From positions 1,550,172 through 1,586,797 of the forward strand of contig BFEA01000156.1 of assembly GCA_003427395.1 (NCBI GenBank): a stretch of 36,626 nucleotides of DNA, given 5' to 3'. Positions 1 through 11,861 of this stretch are shown piece after piece. A model generated the notes under the pieces. The model made no database searches. It was not told the origin of the DNA and saw only the letters and a list, made by a program, of their open reading frames with translations. This DNA is from Chara braunii. Taxonomy: Eukaryota > Streptophyta > Charophyceae > Charales > Characeae. Position 1 is the first letter of the stretch, and each line of letters starts with the position of its first letter. The position numbers and the translations under genes are program-made.

Positions 1-565
1 CATTACATCCTAATTCCTTACCAAATTTGAAATAAAAATAAAATACGAAAAATAAATACTAATAATAAAAATAGATAAAAATAAAAAGAGAATTAAATTT
101 AGTGAGTGCGCCAGCATGTTTTCGACATTGCCATCTTTGACTATTTTTCATTTTTGTTTGGCGCAGCTAAATGCCCTGAAAATTTACAGATGTGTACTTC
201 ACATAATACAAAACCCACTAAAAACGTTTCAAAAAATAATAAAATTGTTTAGACCCCGAACTAAAGTGAAAACAAAAAGTAAAAAGTGAAAAAATACGTG
301 GGCGAGCACGTTTTGACACCGCCATCTTTGTCGATTTTTAATTCTTATTTGGCTAAGCCAAATGATTTGAAAATTTACAGGCATGTACCTCACGTCATAT
401 AGAACTCACAAACAACAAATCAGAAAACAATAATTATTTTCAGGCCCCGAAATAATTTTTGGCGGAGGCCGAACGCCGTTGGTTCGGACCCCGTACGGGA
501 CCCCGAAGGCCCGTACGTACGGAGGTCTGCCCGGGCACCTCCGTACGTACGGGCTGGTGACCCTG
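1..565 (-). mobile_element. hAT-like non-autonomous element, copy A1 (cut by window edge)
   Basis: This stretch is an inverted, diverged copy of 10006-10570. Matching blocks include the GC-rich end with repeated GTACGTACGG words (about 500-560), the block containing CCAAAGATGG on the minus strand, and the first bases of the window, which match 10540-10575 inverted. The right terminus reads GGTGACCCTG and is followed by TATATATA at 566-573, mirroring the TAGGGTCACC terminus and TATATATA flank of the other copy. The other terminus lies left of the window, so the target duplication cannot be tested here. No transposase is encoded. Assignment to hAT is an inference from the CAGGG/TAGGG-type termini and the 8-bp duplications of the relatives. 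Confidence 0.7.
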
Positions 566-573
566 TATATATA

Positions 574-3020
574 TTGTCACATAACTATTGACTAAGAGCA
601 TGAACACGTGAATTAGACGAAGAAATAAAATGAGCAAAGAAAAGAAAAATGAAAGGACAGACAGGCAAAGAGACAGACAAACCAGAATGACACTTTGTTT
701 CACAGTATTATTATTTCTTTCAGTGTTTTACAAAAAATATTTACACTGAATCAAAGGATAAAAATCAAAAACAAAGACACATTGAAATCATTCAGTTTAT
801 CAGTCTTCTTAACGCCTCCTCCACTGTGCCTCTAACGTACAAGGCTCGCCACGTTGATGAAGTTAAGCGTGAGCTGCCCCCATCCCCGTATGTCATAACA
901 GCCCACTTGCACGCTCTGGGAAAGAGGCAGAATGAAGGAAGTGGTGTCATAGAAAACAGAACAAAACAAAACAATCAGGCCATTCATCTTAGAAACAATG
1001 TCTGACCCTTTAAGACTCGGTCAAACTTAATCAAAATTATCTCCCTCCCACCTTTCTTCAATTCATCCTTTTTGTTTGAATTTAAGCAACAAACATAATA
1101 GATGAGCTCTAACACATGCATTTCCTTTATTTAGTCTAATTAAGTTATGAAAGTATAACAAAAGTCATATGCAGAAAAAATTATAAAGATGTAATCGAAT
1201 AGGGGTAAAGTGGGTTCACACATGACAAAAGGAGGTTATACCTGACAATGTTTTGCCTTTAGAACCTCGCATAGATTCCGTCAGAGCTCCCGCAATTGAT
1301 AGCGCAACCTCCCACAAAAACCTTTGTTGCAGTTCTACGGGTTTCCAATACCGCGTGCCGCTCTCTTCTCCGAACTCGGATTAAACTTAGAGTAAGAAAA
1401 ACAAAGTTAGACTCTCGAGATACAAGAAAGGGATGAACTCAACTCGCATGAGAAGGCCTTGTTGCCTTATTGTGCATGAGCACCCCGCAATGATGAAAAA
1501 AAAAACGCATTAGACTTGCCAGATCGTGGTCATACATAGAGTGACAACCTCGTGACAGACCTCCAGGTCACAACAATCACCCCATTGCAGAACCTGATTA
1601 CCACTCTCAATCACAACGCTTTGAATCCTCTGATCAAACTACGGCTACGCAACCTACAAAGGTTGCATTTGAATAGAGCATAACCCCTTGTGTTGAATCC
1701 GGATACAAGCCAAAACAACCCAATATCGGTCAGTCGTCGTAGTCGAAAAAAAAATAAAAATTAATAAGAAGAACGAAGGCACCAGGCAATAACGACTTGT
1801 CGTTACTGGAATTTTGTTGCTTTTCTGCACCGCTTTGACAAAGAACAACATCACTGTAACGAGCCTACTCGCAATATCACCCGTAACTCGAAGTTCAACA
1901 GCCATAACACCAATCAGAAGACCGCACGCAATAGTAACCTCGCCCCTAAAAAAATGAGTACCACGACGACTGTTGCAACTACCTCGAAACAAAACAACCA
2001 ACTAAGACCACAACCTTAAACAGCGGTGGAATCGCGGATCAACGACATGGATATTATATACGCAGTTCGCCGGGAAAAGAACAAAGTCGACCAGCAGCAG
2101 CCCACTTACCGGTAAAAGTAACAAATGACTCCTTGAAACCTCGAATTGTCATTCACTCCAGCGTGGAACACTTACCCCTCGTATTGCGAGAGAACCTTAA
2201 TTTGATAAGGAGTAACAACACTCGGAAGAACAACAGTAATACCGAATAAGGCAGCAATGCAGTTGAACTTAGCAAAGCATCCATAATTCAACATCCTCGA
2301 GGGCACTAAAATTAGCAGTAGTCAGCGCTTCAAACTCAGACAATGGCAGTCTCATAGTGGCAGCAATGGAAAAAAAAGAACGCAACAGTCGTGGTAGCGA
2401 AAGCATAGTGCTAGCAGCGGCAAGTTCCACAACGCAGCAACAACCACGCCAGCTCGGGTGCTCAACCACGCCGTCAATCTTGACAACAACAATTTGAATC
2501 AACAAAAATAATGAACCCTGACTCGGTCGTTGCAGTAATCTACGGACCTTCTTGTGTCCGTCAACAGACTAGCTACTCTACAGTTGTACTGCAAAACGAC
2601 GACAACCTACTAATGCAGCACTCGAAGAAAAACAAAGATCAAAGTCTCCTAGATCTCAGACCCTTCAAATTTGTAGCAGCAAGGCAAAAATTGCAATCGC
2701 TCAGATATCGGATCCCACAAGTCTGTAGTGGTAAGGTCACTGCGGGCAGTGTCAGAGTTCCGGTTGATAGGCACGGCTACCAGCACCGTCATCGGGACTG
2801 CGACAGATACGACAAACATCTCTGTCGAAATTGCGATTTCAACCGTGATGGTAATGACAATCAGCATGAGGAGAGGCAGCAACTACAGACCCTGCTCCTC
2901 CACTCAACAAATGTGCAATACGAGAATGAAACTTCCGCTAAAACATGAAAGATACAATGCCTCGTCATGTGCAAAGTGAGAGTGATTGTCACACTAATTC
3001 CAGGTCGGGTTCACATATTG
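574..3020. other. Gene-poor stretch, no assignable gene
   Basis: No recognisable domain, RNA gene or transposon terminus was seen. From about 1540 the plus strand becomes rich in CAA, CAG and ACC triplets. The longest plus frame there (2511-2948) encodes a basic, Gln/Asn/His-rich peptide without a known motif. It may be a decayed Gln/Asn-rich coding region or simply skewed composition. Confidence 0.4.
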
Positions 3021-3025
3021 TCCCC

Positions 3026-3026
<1 letters not shown>

Positions 3027-3086
<60 letters not shown>

Positions 3087-3136
3087 TCTCTCTCTCTCTC
3101 TCACGCGCGCGCGCTCACTCTCTCGCTCTCTCTACT
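3027..3136. repeat. Compound microsatellite (C)n-(TC)n-(GC)n
   Basis: A run of 58 C (3027-3084) passes directly into about ten TC units, a short GC stretch and then interrupted TC units. Tract length is likely unreliable in the assembly. Poly-Pro and Leu-Ser open frames across it are artefacts of the repeat. Confidence 0.95.
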
Positions 3137-3800
3137 ACTCAAGCGAAGCATTTCACCAACTTTGTTCGCTCCTACCAAAGGAGCGAGTGATCTCACTAAC
3201 GAAAGAGACGGTTATGAGGGAACGAAGACCACCCGAGTTAGGTCGTGCAACAACGAGTGGAAGTAGGACCGCCAACGGGATTATCAACAATGAACAGGAT
3301 GAAGATTCCGCAGATGGAGACGGACATGGTGATGACGTTGCACGAGATATAAATGATAGGCACGATCACGATCATGAATAACGCCCCACTACTCTCTAGC
3401 TGCAATAAATATGTTGCACAACCCCAACCTCTTACAGTGGTCGAACCAGCGCCCAAATAAAGAAATATGTTGCGGTCATTTAATCCGTGGCACCTCAAAA
3501 CCCCCGTTTACACTCTTTTCGTACTCGTTTTCGTCAAGAAATGGACGAAAGAACACATCCAACACCCCATCTCTTTATCTCTCTCGTTTTCTAATTCTTT
3601 TTCTTTAAACAGAGCATAGCACATCTTCCTAGATAGCGAGGCTTTCTTCAAATAACACTTTCATACAGTGAAGACTCGTTAACTCCTCAATGAACGTCTG
3701 TCTAACAGTCCTTGGTGCTCGAGTGATTAGTCTCAAGCAAATACCCTCCCTGAATGCACATGGCAAGTCCAGGCACATAAGCACATTCTGGGATTGCTAG
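3137..3800. other. No gene recognised; one small acidic/His-rich frame
   Basis: The only notable frame is 3187-3381 on the plus strand, which encodes a hydrophilic Asp/Asn/His-rich peptide ending in alternating His-Asp. It has no known motif and its composition could follow from GAT/GAC-rich sequence. Nothing else is supportable. Confidence 0.3.
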
Positions 3801-3809
3801 AGGTAGCAT

Positions 3810-3872
3810 CGAGCAGCGGGTCGTGTCAGTCTTCTCTGTATTGTTCCAATTTTCGCGGATATCCCGAAGGGC
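3810..3872 (-). pseudogene. U6 snRNA-derived sequence, decayed copy 1
   Basis: Read on the minus strand, the segment begins GCCCTTCGGGATATCCG, then AAAATTGGAACAATACAGAG and AAGA, matching the conserved 5' half of U6 snRNA (5' stem-loop, then ACAGAGA region). The 3' half is barely recognisable and the AGC triad context is lost, so it cannot be a functional spliceosomal RNA. Together with its promoter-side flank it is tandemly related to the copy at 4041-4103, about 230 bp away. Confidence 0.65.
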
Positions 3873-4040
3873 AGTGCTTAGCAGCGACCTATTTTGGAAT
3901 TGACGGGTCCCAGATAGTTTAGAATTATAGTATCTCACTCATATATTTCCCACATAACCCGAACTTGGATTTATATCTCAGTAGTTCATAGCTATATCAA
4001 CTGAACTAGGCCCATCCGTCTCGCCACTGGTCACGAACCA

Positions 4041-4103
4041 GTGTAGAGGTCATGCTAATCTTATTTATATCGTTCCATTTTTTAACAGATGTCCCAAAGG
4101 ACC
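4041..4103 (-). pseudogene. U6 snRNA-derived sequence, decayed copy 2
   Basis: On the minus strand it reads GTCCTTTGGGACATCTGTTA, then ATGGAACGATATAAATAAGA and TTAGCATGACC. This aligns to U6 snRNA through the AGC triad, but the ACAGAGA box has become ATAAATA, so it is non-functional. The GTCCTTTGGGAC start is shared with the copy at 31550-31644, suggesting one variant U6 source. No oligo-T terminator follows. Confidence 0.7.
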
Positions 4104-4221
4104 AACCCAACAACACGGCTTCACAATATTACGACTGGGATGGTCGCCCGAAGGCAATTCAATAATACTTGGTCTCACTCATCAAAGTTCAATCATCTGG
4201 ATTCAAACTCTGGTCTGTATT

Positions 4222-4560
4222 TCAACAGTTCATGGGTGTACCTGCTAAGCAAAACTCTTGGGTTCTAGCAAAAACAATTCCGGCACCAACAATGACACCG
4301 TGTCCTAGATAATTTAAAAAATAATAATAGTAGAAAAAAAAAAGAATAAAATTGAAATCGTAAAAATATGAAAAAATATAATAGTGTCTCGGGGAGGGGA
4401 GGTCGTCGGTGACCCTATTGATCCTACCAACCGGCTCCACAGGCGGGTCTGAGAACAAAACCAAAGGAGGATAGCCCCACCAGACCCTTAACCCCTCTGC
4501 TTCTTCAAGTTGCTCCAATGCTCCTGCGTTGTCGTTTGCCGACCTTATCCTCCTACCCAT
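4222..4560 (-). other. Open frame of unknown origin, probably not a gene
   Basis: The first 60 codons (from 4560 downward) give a mixed-composition peptide with Leu/Glu-, Trp/Pro- and Arg/Asp-containing stretches. The second half is low-complexity Phe/Tyr derived from A-rich DNA at 4310-4380. No motif is recognised; it may be a fragment of a decayed element. Confidence 0.15.
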
Positions 4561-4734
4561 TGTATGGGAGTTTGACAGCGTAACTCATAGTTTTAGGCCC
4601 AAGGTTGATCTTAACAGTCACACAATCCCAAATAAGTTGGTGTCACACAGCGCGCAGCGCTGCCGACACACGCTGTTGGACACGGCGGTCGCACACCCTG
4701 CGGCAAGTGTCGGACCTCACGGTCGTGTTACTCA

Positions 4735-4950
4735 AGAGTAAGTAGTTGCTTTTGAGTCAGCGGAGATGCCACTTCGACCGTGCGTGTCAATTATACCTCT
4801 CACGACTCCGTACGACAGAATAGGGGTCCGCGAGGTAACTCACCTCTATCTGAAGGGTTGTCACCACCCTTAGGTAAGCGTATCCCTGTTGAGATATTAA
4901 CTCACATGCAAAGGTTTTTACTTGCAATTGCAGAGGTAAGTCAAATGAGG
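4735..4950 (+). other. Diverged repeat copy with coding-like conservation (pair member 1)
   Basis: This block aligns to the minus strand of 16195-16420. Shared stretches include ATAGGGGTC with a following CGAG, TGTCACCACCCTTAG, and a GTATnCC...GAG block. The plus-strand frame from 4780 and the minus-strand frame of the other copy share the peptide pattern GLSPPL-x3-IP-x-E. Conservation at peptide level suggests the remains of a protein-coding element, but the family is not recognised. Confidence 0.45.
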
Positions 4951-4969
4951 GTGTTTGCTTGATTATCGT

Positions 4970-7900
4970 AGCATACGCATACGCGCGATTGAATGCCTAA
5001 GATTGACTCATATACGTATCGAGCATTGGGGCGCTGATCTCCCAGACCGACTTACAATTCAGGTGGACTTGATTGACGATCTTTCGTGCATACAACGTTT
5101 TAATCTATTTGCACTTAATCCATAAATTATATATGTTATATAACCCTTTCAAATCGATACACATATTAAAAGGCAAGAAGATGTCGTTACATTTTTACAC
5201 AAACAAAGGAAAACATCAGAATGCATAAAGCCTTGATTTTTGGAAGAGAAACAAACATATGCTCTTTGTCTTTCAATTATGCATCAAAATTAAGATAGGC
5301 TTATGACCTTTCAAAAAATATATAAAATGCATGAGGCACTTGACTTTGCCAATGACCCTAATCTGTTTTGACATCAAGAAAGAACAAGGTCGGATATTTT
5401 CAAACGAAATGTACAAAGGTTACGTGTCGATAAAGTGTTTGAGTCAAGACTCAGATAAGCATAAGTTTGTCAATGCGAGTTATGATTTGAATAGCACATG
5501 TCTGATATTTTTACTAACCTGCAAACATAAACCAAACGAATTACACAATTATAATAGAGTCAACCATTTATTTACTTTCACCCACATTACACTTACATTT
5601 CCACACCTTTCAACCAGACACTCTATTTTTCAACTTAGTCATTCGATCTTATCTGATTTTAGTAATTCAAGGACCCTTTTTGACCAAACACGGACCCTTT
5701 AGATAATGACCCGAAAATAAAAAAACGCCTTTTAGTGCAGAGGTCGATGCGAAGTGTGGGTGTCGATGGTGAGTGAGGGTTGCGTCAGCAAACCAAATGT
5801 TCGATAGAGACCATGAAGATAGGCAAAATGTGGTTATCTCTTCCTACACAATTGATACAACATATATTTTCAGGTACCACAAATCTAACGATTGCAGACT
5901 CGAATAAAAGTTTTTTTTTGTGGTGGCTTCATTGTTGTACGAATCCAAAACGAAACGCACACTACGTGTCATATAATAAGCTTGCTAGTGAGACTTGGTC
6001 CACAAAATAAAACTGGATACTTAAAGCATCATCAAACTTAACTTACACAATAACCCTAGACCTTTGGTTATAAACTAAAAAAACGTAGCTCTAGGTTGTC
6101 GGGCTTTACACTTACTTATAAGCTAATCGTATAATAAAAAAACCCTAACGTGGACCTGGTAGGTGGTGACAACTGATCCTCAAGCGGTTTGTGGACCCTA
6201 ATGCAGATCCTGAGGGGGACGAGATATTCCTACCTATCCCACATCCTAACCAACTACTGCCTACTACCTTTCTACCACGAAGAGTGGACAAAGTGTTAAA
6301 GTCCTAACTTACTGCTATACAACCACTTTGTGACGACCAAACTGGAGCTTCTGATTTTTGTCTGTTGTCTATCATTTGTGTTTTTCAAAGAAAAATAAGG
6401 TATGTAATCGTCAGATGCGACTGCCTTTCGGGACTGGACGTGATCCAAAGGTCACTATCGACAGTCAACTCGCCATTGGTGCTGGGTGTTTATTATTGGA
6501 AAACTTGTTATCAACCATGTCACTATTGACATGTGATGCATATCGTTGAAAGTAGTTGTTGTTTTTGGGTTCTCTCCCTAGGCAACACTTACACTTGGAG
6601 GTGATGTAGTGTTTATTGCATACTTGTATCTGCCTAGGATCCACTTGGGTTAGTTTTTTTTAGCACCTCTTGGTTTGACTTATGACGGCTAAAAGGGTTT
6701 AGGGTTGAAGAACCAACATCTTTCTCAACTAAAAACTATTTTTATTACGAAGCGATTATGGTTGACAATGTCAACCATTCTTTTATGATTTCACACATGT
6801 GCTCATTCAGCAGAACTCAGTGTGCAACAAAATTTAGTGTGGGGAACAAACAGTTCAAAAGTAGTGTCGAAAAACAATTTTGTTTGTCTGCATCTCTGGT
6901 AAGTCCAGTTTAATACCAGTTTGATACCAGTTTGATACCAGTGCAATTGAGTCTTTCTTCCTTAACATTGACTTCTGGTGCGATAGCACAAGCGCATTTC
7001 TTCTTTTTTTGTTCGACATTGCAATCCATGTAAGTATTGCCTTCAAGTTGACTTACTAACCGTGACCACCAACTCTTACTAGTATGCACAGTATGAGCAC
7101 TTGGCTTCAAGACTGGGCCGGTTGCGAAAGTGGTAGGCCATTTTGAAAAGGTGCATTTGCAGGCTTACGAGTCGTGGAGGGCATCTTCGTCAACTACATT
7201 CGTGTAAATAGGTGGTTTAGCAACCTTTTTATAAAAATATAGTAGGGAAAGACTTTGGTGCTCGAACCACCAGTTTGTGGGTCATATGCAAGGTTTTAAA
7301 TAAACTGGCCAAGAAGGGGCTGATGTTGATTAATTCAGATGCAAAAACAAATAGGCTCGACACTTAAGGGTCCGATGTATTCGACAAGAAAGAAAATCAA
7401 AACTCGCATACTGCCTCAACCGCATTGCGCAAAAAATCTTCATTTAAAAAACATAAATTTGCCAACCAAAAACAACCCTTCTAACCAAACTGGGATTCAA
7501 GTTTATCTCATATTCTCTAACACTTCAATGTTGTTGCTCATCCCAACTTGCATATTGTGCACTTGTATTATAATAAGAGGTGAACTTTGAATTGAGTTCG
7601 ACACGAACCCCATCAAGTGCAAAAAAAACCTCGCTTGTCAGTTGTGTTCCGCAATTTATTCATTTTTTTCCTCGAACAACTTGCATAAAAAAAGAAAAAC
7701 CACTCACCTGCCGCCTCAACTAACAACAAAAAACAACATGCATGCGGGGAAAAAACGAGCAAACAAAAACAACTCTACTACTTGCTCGTTTCCCTGCATG
7801 CAACCCGTTCTCATCCGTCGTTGGGTCGTGCATGAGACCATTATCCAAGACCTCGATTACAATTGAATAAGATTAAAAATATATATATATATATATTACT

Positions 7901-9780
7901 TCCTGCTTCCTTTTATACCTCTTTTTTTCGGCATCAAGTTCGCTCCCCGTACCAGCTAGTTGCTCCAACTTATACGATTGCTTGTGATTTGTCTGGATGG
8001 CAGTTAGCGACCTAAAAGTTTGTCTCCGTGATGTTGATGGTTGTTATTGCAACTCAAATATTTTAAATGAATGCATTCAAGTTTCCTCCACCGTTTTCTC
8101 CCTCATGTAACTCACCCTAATAGTCAATATGCACGAACAATAATTTTGATAAGATACAACCTTGTGATGTTGCTTAGATGTACAATAAGTCCAAAACCTT
8201 TAATTTTTCTCTCGGATTCCTTTTTGGATTTTTTGTTTGATTTTTTTTTTTAATATTTTTTAATGATGTGAAAAAAAAAAATCTTCTTCACAGAGAGCAT
8301 TTCTAAGGTTGTGTTTGAGTCATGTAAAAATTGTGGGGACAAAACCGATCTCTATAAATTTTGACGAAGCAAGCAGTTACGATGTATTGCCTCACTTAAG
8401 CAACACATTGCCTCCAAAATAATTCAGACGTGTTAAGTAAGAAAGATGTATAAAGGAAGGAATTGCAGAACGACTCAGATATATCCCCCTTAGTAATATG
8501 TTGGTCATTAACAACTTATTGTCTTTCTGTGAATATTAAAATTATTTTTCTTGCTCTATTTTATTTTATTTTATTTATTATTTTCTTTGAGAACAAGTTG
8601 CAACGCGTGTATGAAGAATGCGCTCGTGCATACACTTTTGGAAAATACATCTTCCCGCTCATGCCACTTGACATTGATAATCATGATAACCACATACTAT
8701 ATAGAGACGATTAAAAATGGGGCCAAGACATCTAAGATAGTGTGATGGCATGAATGCAGCGTGAACCTCAAAATGAGGTTCCTCATCAATTGTCCGGATT
8801 GGACAGCCTGCAAAGTGACTAGCAAGCAACATGAAATTATTTGTGGATGTGGATCAGCCGAATGATCACGTCGATCCATATAAAATGGTTTAGCGACAAA
8901 CCTTGATAACGCCTCCTTTGTTGGACCCATTAATGTTGCTTGCATTCTTTTATCTTACGACATTTTATCTAAGCGATGTTGCCAAATTTAGTGTTTGTCT
9001 ATTATCTCATTCGGTTATGCATGTGTGAACAAGTGTTGCTCTCGCCCAAAATGCTTACATCCTCTCCCATTTGTGTCCCCATCGCGTACATAGTTTTCTT
9101 CCTGAATTTTTTTGGTGGGAGAGCGATAATCGGTGCTTTGCTCATCGCAAGTATTTGTTTAGGCTAAAGTGTGCATGAAGTCCATATCATAAAAGAACTA
9201 CAGTGAAGATGAGTAAATCTGACATGGAGTTACCAACATGCATTCTCTTACTTACATGTTGTTATTGACTTTCACGGTTTTCCTTTGCTTTCTCTTTTCG
9301 CTCGAACCCCAGCTTATAGACCTTTGTAGCCTCGCAAACACTCTCGTCCTCATCATTTCATTCCTCCTCAACATGGGGACCCCCTCACATCTCGTTTTAT
9401 GGCACTGAAAGGTCATCTGAAAAGTGTCTTTCCCCCTTCTTCATTTGCTCCCTCTTTTTCCTCTTTTGTTTCTTCCTCTCCTCCTTGTTCATTTTATTCG
9501 CCTTCCTACGAGAAAGGAAGGCGTTATCCTTTCAAATCATGTTGCTATATCGCTCCAACAGAGGGGTCTCAGAAAATTGAGAGGTGGCTAAACCACCACT
9601 CCCTGCACCGACCTAAATTCGACCTTCATAGCCTTACAAACCGGATTGTAGGGGGACACCGACCAACAAGTGCAGGCGGGTTCAATCTTGCAATTTTCAA
9701 GCGCCTACTTGGCGATCGCTCAAAAAAATTAATGAAAAAAAAATAAAAATAAAATTTTGTAAACTAAATAATAATATTTC

Positions 9781-9811
<31 letters not shown>

Positions 9812-9997
9812 CAGACAGTGAAATAAATGTCGTTCCGATTCTTCACATTTTTCATTTTTGCCGCTCTACTATGTGTGGGTTAAAGAGAAACATTTCTCAA
9901 CTTCAGCGATTTTTTACGATAAAAACAATTGTCAAAAAATCAAAAATTTGAAGGGTCTGTAGATTTCGTCGTAGTCTTTACATAAAATATATATATA
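4970..9997. other. Gene-poor AT-rich stretch
   Basis: About 5 kb without a convincing gene, RNA or element terminus. Features are minor: three near-tandem TTTGATACCAG words (about 6910-6940), an (AT)n tract at 7879-7897, poly-T/poly-A near 8240-8280, and an A28 run near 9786-9811. A stop-to-stop frame at 6170-6307 has coding-like composition but no start codon. A Ser-rich frame at 9399-9746 has no recognisable domain. Confidence 0.45.
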
Positions 9998-10005
9998 TAT
10001 ATATA

Positions 10006-10763
10006 TAGGGTCACCAGCCTGTACGTACGGAGTTCCCCGGGCAGACCTCCGTACGTACGGGCGTTCGGGGTCCCGTACGGGGTCCGAACCCGACGACGTT
10101 CGTCCCCCACCAAAAATTATTTCGGGACCTGAAAATAATTTTTTTTTTCTGATTTTGTTTTTGTGATTTCTCTATGACGTGAGGTACATGCCTGTAAATT
10201 TGCAAGTTATTTGGCTGTGCCAAATAAGAATTAACAATCACCAAAGATGGCGGTGTCAAAACGTGCTCGCCCACGTATTTTTTTATTTTTTATTTTTTGT
10301 TTTCACTTGAGTTCGGGGTCTGAACAATTTTATTAATTTTGAGAATTTTTTAATGTGTTTTGTATTATGTGAAATACACATCTGTAAATTTTCAGGGCAT
10401 TTAGATATGCCAAAAAAAAAAAAAAAATCGCCAAAGATGGTGGTGTTGAAAACATGCTCGCACACTCACTAAATTTAATTCTCTTTTTATTTTTATTTAT
10501 TTTTATTATTAGTATTTGTTTTCCATATTTTATTTTTATTTCAAATCTGGTAAGGAGTTCGGATGTAATGCTCAAGCAAATCTTGTTTAATTTATTTTTC
10601 TCCATAACATATCATTTTTTCAGATTTGTTTGATGACTTTTTTTTTTTTTTTTTTTTGGGAGTCTGCGTTCGGCCTGAACGACCGAACGCATCCCCCAGG
10701 GGTCCCATACGTTCGGGCGTTCGGGTTAGGGTTTTCGGCCCGTCCCAAACGTCGGTTACCCTA
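10006..10763 (+). mobile_element. hAT-like non-autonomous element, copy A2 (complete, 758 bp)
   Basis: The element starts TAGGGTCACC and ends GGTTACCCTA, short imperfect terminal inverted repeats. TATATATA occurs directly on both sides (9998-10005 and 10764-10771); because both flanks are TA-rich this duplication alone is weak evidence. Both ends are about 100 bp of GC-rich sequence with repeated words (GTACGTACGG on the left, GTTCGG/CGAACG on the right) around an AT-rich interior. The region 10545-10630 is homologous to the cores of the elements at 11384 and 20902. No transposase frame is present, so movement would need a transposase in trans. Confidence 0.75.
10119..10480. repeat. Internal tandem duplication inside hAT-like copy A2
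   Basis: Two units of about 193 bp start with TCGGGRYCTGAA (about 10121 and 10314). They share GTGARRTACAYRYCTGTAAA and CCAAAGATGGYGGTGTYRAA, each followed by TGCTCGC. The same duplication is present in the copy at 1-565, so it predates dispersal of the family. Confidence 0.65.
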
Positions 10764-10929
10764 TATATATATTTTAAGCCATGAAATAAATCATAGCGAG
10801 AATTCGACATATTTTTTATTTTTGTAACTCCCTTGGTTTTCCCCACTGTTTTACTAGTAGCCCTCTTGAACCTCTGCTATCGGTTTCCCCAAATTTAGGT
10901 CGGGAAGGGGAGTTCTGGTTTAAAAGGTC

Positions 10930-11375
10930 CACTAATATTTAACATTTACATAGGTACTTAAATTATGAACACACACCCTCGAAACAAAATGAAACGGGGG
11001 GGAGGAGGGGATTCATGTTTTTTCAGCATCTTTACTACTTCATTGTTAAAGACCCAGACTATAAAACTTCTGAAACTTTTGACGTGCTGACGGTGCTCAA
11101 AATTATGAACAACTCTTATGCACCATATAACTGAGGGAGGTGCACGGAAAGGTTCATCCTCACCACTTCAAAATTTTTGAAATTTTCAATATCAATATGG
11201 ATTCGGACGCCCGAGGGGGGTATTAAGAATTTTTAGCATTTTGACAACTTAAAAGTTTCATAATGTTTAACGTCAATGTATACTCGGATATATTCATTTA
11301 AATGTCTTAGGAAGGGTTGATAATTTTTAACATTTTTATCACTTCCAAAGTTTTCTGAATCTACAACTTTAAATA
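10930..11375. repeat. Degenerate tandem repeat region
   Basis: A motif resembling TTTTTAACATTTTTATCACTT followed by CAAAGTTT recurs imperfectly about four times (near 11020, 11160, 11225 and 11320). Related sequence is found inverted at 11876-11945, beyond the hAT-like insertion. No gene is present. Confidence 0.4.
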
Positions 11376-11383
11376 TATCTAGA

Positions 11384-11861
11384 CTAGGAAGTTTTTCATG
11401 CCCAGTCAGGCACCCGGGCGTGCAAAAAAAAAAAAAATTTTTTTTTTTTTTTTTCTTTTCTGCGCGCTCCCAGAGGACCCCAAATCCGGGCTCGTTTCAT
11501 TTTTTTAGAGTTGGCTATCAAGGGGGGGAAAGGGGGGTATAAATTATTTTTAAAGGGACAAAGAGCGGTTAAAAGGGAATCCTTTAGTGTAATTTTGTTA
11601 TTTTCGTTTTTTATCTCCGATTCGGTGAGGAATTCTGATGCGACCCTCAGCCAAAAGTTGTTTGTATTGCAATTTTACACAACATATTTTTCTTTTGAAA
11701 ATTTGTGACTTCGGTTTTTTTTTTTTTTTTTTTTTTTTTTCCCTCTTCTTCTTTTGCGTTGGGGTTGTCCGAAACCCTATCTGGGGGTCATGCCCGGCCA
11801 GGCACCCGGGCGTGTATTCGGGCACAAGTTGGGTGCCTGGGTGCCCGGAAAAACAACCTAG
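11384..11861 (+). mobile_element. hAT-like non-autonomous element B (478 bp) with perfect 8-bp target duplication
   Basis: TATCTAGA directly flanks both ends (11376-11383 and 11862-11869). Terminal inverted repeats are CTAGGAAGTTTTTC on the left and, read inward from the right, CTAGGTTGTTTTTC. Subterminal DNA is GC-rich with the repeated word GCACCCGGGCG on both sides. The interior 11611-11700 is homologous to 10545-10630 (element A2) and to about 21079-21150 (element C). An 8-bp duplication with short terminal repeats is the hallmark of the hAT superfamily. No coding capacity. Confidence 0.85.

Larger units (their letters stand above)
3810..4235. repeat. Tandem duplication (about 230-240 bp) of a U6-containing unit
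   Basis: Both U6-like copies share flanking sequence on their 5' side: TCTCACTCAT recurs at 3933 and 4173, followed by a similarly spaced block ending near CAGTAGTTCAT (3979-3990) and CAACAGTTCATG (about 4224). The U6 anchor (GTTCC) repeats at a spacing of about 228 bp. The pair therefore arose by tandem duplication of a longer unit, not by two independent insertions. Confidence 0.5.

Noticed and set aside
2945-3266. Poly-Pro frames
   Set aside because: Products of the 58-C homopolymer.
3948-3978. Plant snRNA promoter (upstream element plus TATA) on the plus strand
   Set aside because: The TCCCACATAA box to TATA spacing is about 13 bp, not the usual 23-34, and no snRNA follows on that strand.
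6170-6307. 45-codon stop-to-stop frame with coding-like composition (contains FVDPNADPEGDEIFLPIP)
   Set aside because: No start codon, no splice signals and no recognised family; too short to support a gene.
8697-8945. 82-codon minus-strand frame resembling a transposase fragment
   Set aside because: Similarity is only impressionistic; no conserved catalytic or dimerisation motif is present.
1-10570. One large transposon with 570-bp terminal inverted repeats
   Set aside because: The right copy has both its own termini and flanking 8-bp repeats, so the copies are independent insertions.
10715-10735. Telomere-type repeat near GGGTTAGGG
   Set aside because: A single chance occurrence within the GTTCGGG-rich element end.
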